From Rhodoferax sp. (GTDB lineage: Bacteria > Pseudomonadota > Gammaproteobacteria > Burkholderiales > Burkholderiaceae_C): a stretch of DNA of 64,000 bases. The notes below the pieces were generated by a model. The model was not told the origin of the DNA and searched no databases. It saw only the letters and a program-made list of their open reading frames with translations. Of the stretch, positions 58,665-64,000 are shown piece by piece (position 1 is the stretch's first letter; each line of letters begins with the position of its first letter). The DNA is taken from the NCBI GenBank assembly GCA_018061265.1, contig JAGOUM010000006.1:23862-87861 (forward strand), given 5' to 3'. A program made the translations under genes and the position numbers.

Positions 58665-58958
58665 ATGCTTGCCATTAAAAAAGCCCGCAAAATCATTGAA
58701 ACCAATCCCAACGAGCCCGCCTCGCAGATCATTGCCGCGCTGGTGCTGGCGCTGGAGAGTGAAACCAGCATTTCTGTGGCGCAGTTGTACCAGCTTGACA
58801 ACAAGCGCTTTGAACTGGCACTGGAGATTCTTGACGAGTGGCGCCTTGATCGACACTATGCAAGTAAATTGCGCCTGCTTGACAGCAGCAACCAGGCGCG
58901 CGGTTTGACCAAGCCCGAAGAAACACCGGTAGAACCACCCGTTGCTCCTGGTGCTTAA
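58665..58958 (+). CDS. Conserved small protein, hypothetical
   Basis: A 97-residue acidic-basic helical protein (LAIKKARKIIETNPNEPASQIIAALVLALESETSISVAQLYQLDNKRFELALEILDEWRLDRHYASKLRLLDSS) with a Pro/Val-rich tail. I have no function for it. The region of Leu-rich helices with evenly spaced charged residues suggests a small helical bundle. ATG 58665 is chosen from the position of GGA eight bases upstream; the frame is open from 58590. It lies divergent from pstS, with a PHO box in between, and upstream of ppk2. Confidence 0.65.
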   Translation: MLAIKKARKIIETNPNEPASQIIAALVLALESETSISVAQLYQLDNKRFELALEILDEWRLDRHYASKLRLLDSSNQARGLTKPEETPVEPPVAPGA

Positions 58959-58980
58959 CATCGGGACGCTGGCCCATCTT

Positions 58981-59014
58981 GTGTCACGCGTTGTTCATGC
59001 TGGCACGCTAAACT
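58981..59014 (+). promoter_or_regulatory. Candidate PHO box and -10 upstream of ppk2
   Basis: GTGTCAC-GCGT-TGTTCAT (58981-58998) is a weaker 7-4-7 PHO-box-like repeat (6/7 and 4/7). After exactly 10 bases comes TAAACT (59009-59014), nearly the same -10 as at pstS and at 60124. The ppk2 start codon follows about 35 bases later. Confidence 0.5.
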
Positions 59015-59049
59015 GATCGGGTTTCAAGCGACCTACCCAGGAGAATCCT

Positions 59050-59967
59050 GTGAACCCCTCTGATGAAGAACTGATCCAGCGAATTCGCCGCGATCTGGCC
59101 GACAGCTACGACGAAGAGTTTGAACTCGAACTTGAGGACCGCAACCTCGATGAAATGGCCGAGAGCGCCGTGCAAACCGACACCGAGGCTTACCGAAACA
59201 GCCGCCGTGTGTATTTTCGAGAGCTGTTTCGGCTGCAGGGAGAACTGGTCAAGCTGCAGGACTGGGTGGTCAAAACAGGTCAGAAAATCGTGATCTGTTT
59301 TGAAGGTCGGGACGCCGCTGGCAAGGGTGGCACCATCAAACGTATCACCCAGCGACTCAATCCCCGGGTTTGCCGGGTTGCCGCATTGCCAGCGCCCAAT
59401 CTGCGCGAACAAACCCAATGGTACTTTCAGCGCTATGTGGCGCACCTGCCAGGTGCCGGTGAGCTGGTTTTGTTTGACCGCAGCTGGTACAACCGCGCCG
59501 GCGTTGAACGGGTGATGGGCTTTTGCACCGACGAGCAGTACGAAGAGTTTTTCCGATCGGTGCCCGAATTTGAAAAAATGCTGGTGCGCTCGGGCATCAA
59601 GCTCATCAAATACTGGTTCTCCGTGTCGGACGAAGAGCAGCAGTTGCGCTTTCTGGGCCGCATCCATGACCCGCTCAAACAGTGGAAGCTTAGCCCGATG
59701 GACATGGAGTCCCGCAAGCGCTGGGAGGAGTACACCAAGGCCAAGGAAATCATGCTGGAGCGCACGCACATTCTCGAGGCACCCTGGTGGGTGGTGAATT
59801 CAGTCGACAAGAAAAAGGCCAGGCTCAACTGCATTCACCACTTGCTGAGTCAGATACCGTACGAAGAAGTCGAATACACGCCGATCGTGCTGCCACCCCG
59901 TGAACGCAACGACGACTATGTACGCCAGCCGGTTCCCAAAGAGATTCTGGTCCCCGAGGTGTATTGA
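59050..59967 (+). CDS. ppk2: Polyphosphate kinase 2
   Basis: A 305-residue single-domain PPK2: Walker A in CFEGRDAAGKGGTIKRITQ, Walker B-like LFDRSWYNRAGVERVMGFC, and lid region LGRIHDPLKQWKLSPMDMESRKRWEEYTKAKEIML. PPK2 enzymes phosphorylate nucleoside di- or monophosphates using polyphosphate, or run the reverse reaction; the length and motifs suggest class I. The start is GTG 59050, with AGGAGAA six bases upstream. Its place next to the pst operon and behind a PHO-box-like promoter ties it to phosphate starvation, which is inference. Confidence 0.93.
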   Translation: MNPSDEELIQRIRRDLADSYDEEFELELEDRNLDEMAESAVQTDTEAYRNSRRVYFRELFRLQGELVKLQDWVVKTGQKIVICFEGRDAAGKGGTIKRITQRLNPRVCRVAALPAPNLREQTQWYFQRYVAHLPGAGELVLFDRSWYNRAGVERVMGFCTDEQYEEFFRSVPEFEKMLVRSGIKLIKYWFSVSDEEQQLRFLGRIHDPLKQWKLSPMDMESRKRWEEYTKAKEIMLERTHILEAPWWVVNSVDKKKARLNCIHHLLSQIPYEEVEYTPIVLPPRERNDDYVRQPVPKEILVPEVY

Positions 59968-60006
59968 CCGGTTGCCCACGGTCATGGGCGATTCGATATT
60001 CTTTTC

Positions 60007-60048
60007 ATAGCTGTCAGCGCATGATGAATATGCGCTAGAGGCATAAAT
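60007..60048 (+). repeat. Dispersed hairpin repeat between ppk2 and the glycosyltransferase
   Basis: The clearest copy of the family: ATAGCTGTC, AGCGCAT (60016-60022), a seven-base loop, ATGCGCT (60030-60036), then AGAGGCATAAAT. Flanks TAGCT and GAGGCATAAAT agree with the copy in ygiQ. It lies 3' of ppk2 and about 50 bases before the PHO box of the next gene. Confidence 0.7.
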
Positions 60049-60095
60049 CGCCTGATTTTTCGTATCTCATCTGTGGCCACACGCTGCCGTTCGCG

Positions 60096-60129
60096 GTGTC
60101 ACACGCCTGACACGCCCGAGCCTTAAATT
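60096..60129 (+). promoter_or_regulatory. PHO box and -10 upstream of the GT28 glycosyltransferase
   Basis: GTGTCAC-ACGC-CTGACAC (60096-60113) fits the PHO-box 7-4-7 direct repeat with 6/7 matches in both halves. Exactly 10 bases later is TAAATT (60124-60129), the same hexamer and spacing as at pstS. The glycosyltransferase ATG follows 38 bases after it. This is the strongest sequence evidence that the gene is PhoB-activated. Confidence 0.7.
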
Positions 60130-60167
60130 GGCGATCTTCCGCCAACCCATTACCCATTGCCAAAACC

Positions 60168-61298
60168 ATGGCCCGCATTGAGCTGATTTACTTTAACGCC
60201 GGCGGTGGTCACCGTGCCGCAGCCCAAGCGCTCGGGCAAGCCATGCAACACCGACCCTGGCAGGTGCATCAAACCAATCTGGTGGACATGCTCGACACCA
60301 AAGGGCAGTTCTACAAGCTGCTCGGGTGGCATCCCGAAGACCTCTACAACCGCCGGTTGTCCAGCGGCATGACGCTGGGCATGAGGCAGGAGCTCAAACT
60401 GCTGCAATGGATGATTAGGCTTGCAAACCCTGCCATGATCAAGAAAATGCAGGAATACTGGGTGTCCGCGCGCCCCGACCTGGTGGTCTCGCTCATTCCC
60501 AACTTCAACCGCGCACTCTGCCAGAGCCTGTCTCAGGCGATGCCTGGCACGCCGTTCGTCACGGTGCTGACCGACATGGCAGACCATCCACCGAATTTCT
60601 GGATTGAGCCCGACCTGCCACAACATCTGGTATGCGGTACGACGCATGCTGTTGAACAAGCGTTACATGCGGGCTGCCCGGCAGAGCGCATCCACCGCAG
60701 TTCCGGGATGATCCTGTCCCCCCGGTTTTATCAGTCGTCAACCATTGACCGCGTCCAGGAACGTCTCAAACACGGACTGGATCCGAGGCAAGCCGTGGGT
60801 CTGGTGATGTTCGGGGGCTATGGCTCGGATGTCATGAAGAATATTGCCCGCAGCGTGCCCGATACGCCCCTGATTCTGATCTGCGGCAAAAACGCCAAAC
60901 TTGCCCAATCATTACGGCGTATGCCCGCGCGGGCAGCGCGACTGGTGATTGAATTTACCGACGATGTACCCTACTGGATGCGTTTAAGTGATTTCTTGAT
61001 CGGCAAACCCGGACCGGCCAGCCTCAGCGAAGCAGTTCAGATGGGACTGCCAGTGATCGTGACTAAAAACGCCTGGACCATGCCGCAGGAACGCTGGAAC
61101 ACACAGTGGGTTCGTACCCATGGCCTGGGTGTGGTTGTACCCGGCTTTAATCGGGTGCAGGAGGCAGTTGCTGAGGTTCTTGACCAGCTTCCCCAGTTGC
61201 TGGCCAACGTCGCAAAAATTCGCAATCGGGCAGTATTTGAGGTGCCCGAAATTCTCAAAACCTTATTGCCGGTCACTGCCGTTTCTGATCACCAGTGA
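60168..61298 (+). CDS. GT28/MGDG-synthase-like glycosyltransferase
   Basis: A 376-residue GT-B fold protein. The N-terminal domain begins IELIYFNAGGGHRAAAQAL, the pattern of MGDG synthase and processive diacylglycerol glucosyltransferases, and the C-terminal GT28 domain holds LVMFGGYGSDVMKNIA, LILICGKNAKLAQSL, FTDDVPYWMRLSDFLIGKPGPASLSEAVQMGLPVIVT, with the donor-binding GKPGPASLSEA motif. These enzymes add sugars to diacylglycerol. Here PHO-box control suggests glycolipid made to spare phosphate, as with Agt of alphaproteobacteria; the lipid acceptor and sugar are not proven. No PlcP-type phospholipase is adjacent. The 3' end overlaps the convergent gene by 36 bases. Confidence 0.85.
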   Translation: MARIELIYFNAGGGHRAAAQALGQAMQHRPWQVHQTNLVDMLDTKGQFYKLLGWHPEDLYNRRLSSGMTLGMRQELKLLQWMIRLANPAMIKKMQEYWVSARPDLVVSLIPNFNRALCQSLSQAMPGTPFVTVLTDMADHPPNFWIEPDLPQHLVCGTTHAVEQALHAGCPAERIHRSSGMILSPRFYQSSTIDRVQERLKHGLDPRQAVGLVMFGGYGSDVMKNIARSVPDTPLILICGKNAKLAQSLRRMPARAARLVIEFTDDVPYWMRLSDFLIGKPGPASLSEAVQMGLPVIVTKNAWTMPQERWNTQWVRTHGLGVVVPGFNRVQEAVAEVLDQLPQLLANVAKIRNRAVFEVPEILKTLLPVTAVSDHQ

Positions 61299-63140
61299 CC
61301 TGCCCTCGATTTTGGCATCATGCTTGGCCCGGGCGGCCACCGAGGCCACTGCCTCGGCGCTGTTAAATTCAAACGCTTTGATTTTGACGGCACCAATCGA
61401 CAAGGTGGTTAAGGGGAAAAACCGCGACACGCCAAACCGGTCTTCGGCCTGTATACCGCCAGCAGCCCGTGCCGGACCATCAAACAAGGCAACCGCCTGT
61501 TGAGAGAATTCCACAATAATCTGCTGGCACTGGCTCTGCCAGTCGTCACTCTGATACAGCAAGATGAAATCATCACCGCCCACATGGCCCAGGAAATCGC
61601 GACGCGGGTCGCAGTGTGCCTTTGCCAGTTTGGCGACCAGACGAATCATCTCGTCGCCGCGCCAATAGCCGTACTGGTCGTTAAACGGCTTGAAGTTGTT
61701 GAGATCAGCATAACAGGCCACAAACGCCACACCGCTTTTGAGTAAGCGTTCGATATGCTGGCTGATCGGAATGTTGCCTGGCAAAAACGTCAGTGGATTG
61801 GCGTGGCGCGCTGCCTCGATACGGGTCTCAGTGACAGATCGCACCAACTGTTCGCCGGTACCGACACCCTGGTATCTGCCGTTTTCAGTAACAATAAATC
61901 CGTCTGCCAGGTAACGCTGATCTTCGGAAGTCAGAATGCCCACCAGATCATCAATATTGTGGTGGCGTTCAACCAGCCGTGGTTCGAAATTGACGTGCTG
62001 CCTGCAAGATTTATGTCCCCAAATCTCACGATAGTAGAGTTTGCTGTATTCGTTCAGGAATGCCGAACGGTTGATGATTCCCACCGGGCGTGCGCCATCG
62101 AGCACGGCGATCGCATGCAACTTTGGGTGCTTGAAAAAAATTGCTGCCAGCTGATCGTTGTCTGTGTTCAGGCCCACCGTGGGTGCCGCCACGACCGCCA
62201 ATCGGCTGAGCGATCCCACGCTGGGCATACGTTGCAGCTCTGGAAAAACCGCCACCGCACTATCGCGAATGGCGATCAACGCCGCGTCGTCAATCTGCTC
62301 TCGCGGCAAGCGCGCCGGCCGACCCAACAGGTAACCCTGGCCATAACCAATGCCCAGGTCACGCAGCACACGCAAATCGTCTTCGGTCTCGATGCCTTCA
62401 GCTATCAATGAGGTGCCAAACACGGCAGCAATCTGTTGCAGCGCCTGAATGGTCTTGAGCTTGTCGGCGTGCTGGCTGATGGCCTTGGTAAAGTACTTGT
62501 CAATCTTCACAAATTCGGGCTTGATCTGCGACCACAGGCGAAGGCTGGAGCGCCCGTCGCCAAAATCATCCAGCGCCAGCGCAACACCTGCTGCTCGAAT
62601 CAGCCCAACCACCGTGGCGAGCTGATCCATATCAGCGACGCGCTCATACTCGGTGATCTCCAGCACCAGCATCCTCGGCGAGACCCCCATGCTGCTGATC
62701 AGCGCTAGCAAGCTTTCACACCCATGTTGGCCAACCAGTCTAAGCAGGGCATCTGCGCTGATATTGACAAAGATGCGCCCAGGCTGGTTGAGACTGCCCC
62801 ACAAATCAAGCGCCACTGCGACACAGTGGCTCTCAAACTCATGGTTCAAGTTTTCGTGCGCGGCAGCCCGCAAAAGGGTGTCGGGGGTGTGGAACGAGGT
62901 GTCGGCGGGGCCTCTGATCAGCGCCTCATGCGAAAAAATGACACCATCTGCCAACGACGCAATGGGCTGATAGACCGGATAGAGCAACTGCCTGCGCATC
63001 AGCGTGGAGAGTTGCCCCCTGCCCCGCTTGATTGCCTCGGGAATATGCCCAACGACCACCGCCGCAAAACGCTTTCCGAGCCGGTGGCCCGGGCGTGTTG
63101 GCAACATTTTGATGGGCGGGGCAGAAATGGGCACTGTCAT
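61263..63140 (-). CDS. EAL-CBS-GGDEF cyclic-di-GMP protein
   Basis: A 625-residue protein. The N-terminal EAL domain keeps the phosphodiesterase residues (EALIRGP, FVNISADAL, LEITEYE, ALDDFGDGRSS, FVKIDKY, AEGIETEDD, GYGQGYLLGRP). A CBS pair follows (LNTDNDQLAAIFFKHPKLHAIAVLDGARPVGIINRSAFL ... RYLADGFIVTENGRYQGVGTGEQLV), then a GGDEF-type domain whose signature is GGDDF, with Glu replaced by Asp. It probably degrades c-di-GMP; cyclase activity is doubtful. ATG 63140 is chosen from the first Met before the conserved part. No membrane helix is seen. Confidence 0.9.
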   Translation of the reverse strand: MTVPISAPPIKMLPTRPGHRLGKRFAAVVVGHIPEAIKRGRGQLSTLMRRQLLYPVYQPIASLADGVIFSHEALIRGPADTSFHTPDTLLRAAAHENLNHEFESHCVAVALDLWGSLNQPGRIFVNISADALLRLVGQHGCESLLALISSMGVSPRMLVLEITEYERVADMDQLATVVGLIRAAGVALALDDFGDGRSSLRLWSQIKPEFVKIDKYFTKAISQHADKLKTIQALQQIAAVFGTSLIAEGIETEDDLRVLRDLGIGYGQGYLLGRPARLPREQIDDAALIAIRDSAVAVFPELQRMPSVGSLSRLAVVAAPTVGLNTDNDQLAAIFFKHPKLHAIAVLDGARPVGIINRSAFLNEYSKLYYREIWGHKSCRQHVNFEPRLVERHHNIDDLVGILTSEDQRYLADGFIVTENGRYQGVGTGEQLVRSVTETRIEAARHANPLTFLPGNIPISQHIERLLKSGVAFVACYADLNNFKPFNDQYGYWRGDEMIRLVAKLAKAHCDPRRDFLGHVGGDDFILLYQSDDWQSQCQQIIVEFSQQAVALFDGPARAAGGIQAEDRFGVSRFFPLTTLSIGAVKIKAFEFNSAEAVASVAARAKHDAKIEGRSLVIRNGSDRQ

Positions 63141-63236
63141 CGGGGCAGGCTTTGATGAACCAACGCAGTTATGAGTGATTCCAGACTCTAAGGAAAAATT
63201 GTGACAGCTCGATGACTTCGGCGTGTCTGCTACTGT

Positions 63237-63264
63237 TTTCCAGCCAACGATAAAACGATATAAA
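63237..63264 (+). promoter_or_regulatory. Promoter-like sequence upstream of 63296
   Basis: TTTCCA (63237-63242) and TATAAA (63259-63264), separated by 16 bases, resemble a sigma-70 promoter (4/6 and 5/6). The next gene's ATG lies 31 bases downstream, behind AAGGA. Nothing comparable was seen for the divergent EAL gene. Confidence 0.4.
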
Positions 63265-63295
63265 CTGTATAGCTCGTTTAATTCAAGGACTTTCC

Positions 63296-63862
63296 ATGGC
63301 CACCCTATCGTCAAACAGCTCACCAGCCGTGCCAGACTTGGCAAATTCCGATACACCAAAACCGATCAGCCCAGCGCCCGGTCGTGCAGCATTACAAAAC
63401 ACCGCCACGGCAAAAGCTCCTAAAACCACAATCGGCACGCGTTCCAGAACTGCCAAAGCTGCAGCGAGATCAGTGCCTGCCGCTGCCCCGGAAGCCAGCA
63501 ACACCGATGCACCCACGTTTGTGCGACCAGCTGCAAAAAAGAACACCGTGAAGGCGTCGGTCAAAGGCAATTCGCGTGAAGGTGTTGCGCCAAAGCCGGT
63601 AACACCCGAACTGCCCAGGATTGAAAAGCCGTTAAAAGAGAAGAAGCCAAAACTGGTGCGCGACAGCTTCACCATTCCGAAGCTTGAGTATCTGCTGCTT
63701 GACCAACTCAAACATCGCGGTGGCGCACTCGGGATGGCGATCAAGAAAAGTGAGCTGATTCGCGCTGGCATCAAGGCACTGGTGGCCATGCCCGATACTG
63801 ATTTTCAGTCGGCGGTCAAGGCAGTTCCCACAATCAAAACGGGACGGCCCACAAAGGACTGA
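63296..63862 (+). CDS. Lys/Ala/Pro-rich protein with RHH-like C-terminus, hypothetical
   Basis: The 188-residue product has a long low-complexity N-terminus rich in Ala, Pro, Lys and Thr (about residues 1-115), probably disordered, and a folded C-terminus: KPKLVRDSFTIPKLEYLLLDQLKHRGGALGMAIKKSELIRAGIKAL. That segment, a short strand followed by two helices, looks like a ribbon-helix-helix DNA-binding domain and recurs in betaproteobacterial proteins I cannot name further. Histone-like or regulatory use is a guess. ATG 63296 has AAGGA six bases upstream. Confidence 0.7.
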   Translation: MATLSSNSSPAVPDLANSDTPKPISPAPGRAALQNTATAKAPKTTIGTRSRTAKAAARSVPAAAPEASNTDAPTFVRPAAKKNTVKASVKGNSREGVAPKPVTPELPRIEKPLKEKKPKLVRDSFTIPKLEYLLLDQLKHRGGALGMAIKKSELIRAGIKALVAMPDTDFQSAVKAVPTIKTGRPTKD

Positions 63863-63952
63863 TCGCAGCCGGTGGACTAAACCGCTCACGCGGTACCCGA
63901 TGCCATAGCGTTGTTAGTTTTCAAAGGTGGGATTCGTGGCTATGTTTTGAAC

Positions 63953-63970
63953 CGAGGCAATTTGGCCTCG
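63953..63970. other. Hairpin in the leader of the last gene
   Basis: CGAGGC (63953-63958) and GCCTCG (63965-63970) pair perfectly across a six-base loop, with A/T pairs possible just outside. It lies 20 bases before the start codon of the last gene, between it and the 63296 gene, and could be a weak terminator of the first or a leader structure of the second. No T run follows. Confidence 0.4.
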
Positions 63971-63990
63971 TTCACAACAGGAGCACAGTC

Positions 63991-64000
63991 ATGGAAACCA
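63991..64000 (+). CDS. Start of an unidentified gene cut by the window end
   Basis: ATG 63991 (Met-Glu-Thr) stands seven bases after a strong AGGAG at 63979-63983. Only three codons are visible, so the product cannot be named. Confidence 0.55.

Overview
The window reads as chromosomal DNA of a betaproteobacterium, order Burkholderiales, most likely family Comamonadaceae and close to Rhodoferax. The evidence is the gene order (purA-hisZ-DUF2065-hflC-hflK-hflX-hfq-der-bamB-yfgM-hisS-ispG-rodZ-pilF-rlmN-ndk; odhA-odhB-odhL-zapE; pstSCAB-phoU-phoB-phoR), the protein types, and several copies of a short hairpin-forming repeat (TAGCT, a GCGC stem, then GAGGC) that I associate with this family. The genus is an inference. 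I saw no tRNA, rRNA, CRISPR array, insertion sequence or prophage. Coding density is very high. No gene-free stretch reaches 300 bases; the longest are about 200 (59968-60167), 187 (48339-48525, where I see nothing I can name apart from a short GGTT/AACC palindrome) and 170 bases (50422-50591).

Layout. 1-3619: a Ser/Thr kinase-HDOD fusion, cut by the window edge, diverges from an OmpR/EnvZ-type two-component pair. 3642-10045: the radical-SAM protein YgiQ, a VanZ-like protein, a YjfB-like small protein, a Gfo/Idh oxidoreductase, a tiny membrane protein, a YihG-type acyltransferase and a membrane-anchored lipase-like hydrolase. 10053-16138: a two-gene chromate transporter, an orphan oxyanion-type binding protein and a very large hybrid sensor kinase, all on the same strand with short gaps. 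16106-18735: ybbA, tesA, selU and a Lys-rich mini-protein. 18779-38292: one long minus-strand run of housekeeping genes (methionine and purine metabolism, HflKC/HflX/Hfq, Der, BamB, HisS, IspG, RodZ, PilF, RlmN, Ndk, RluB, ScpB). 38413-42529: rluD diverging from bamD, then a PP2C phosphatase, a secreted small protein and zapE. 42607-50421: the 2-oxoglutarate dehydrogenase operon and prpE. 50592-51817: an isochorismatase-like hydrolase and an NlpC/P60 peptidase. 51865-64000: the phosphate region and its flank.

The phosphate region is the most interesting part. The pstSCAB-phoU-phoB-phoR operon (minus strand) is followed on the plus strand by a conserved small gene, a polyphosphate kinase 2 and a GT28/MGDG-synthase-like glycosyltransferase. 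Reading the intergenic DNA shows PHO-box-like 7-4-7 sites in front of pstS, ppk2 and the glycosyltransferase. Each is followed after exactly 10 bases by a TAAATT or TAAACT -10 hexamer, the geometry of a PhoB-activated promoter. A further PHO-box sequence lies between pstS and the small gene. This suggests a local PhoB regulon that joins phosphate uptake, polyphosphate use and possible replacement of phospholipid by glycolipid.

Start codons were chosen from ribosome binding sites, family length and operon overlaps; where these did not decide, the entry says so. All functional names rest on motifs and overall family resemblance recalled from the translated sequence, not on database searches.
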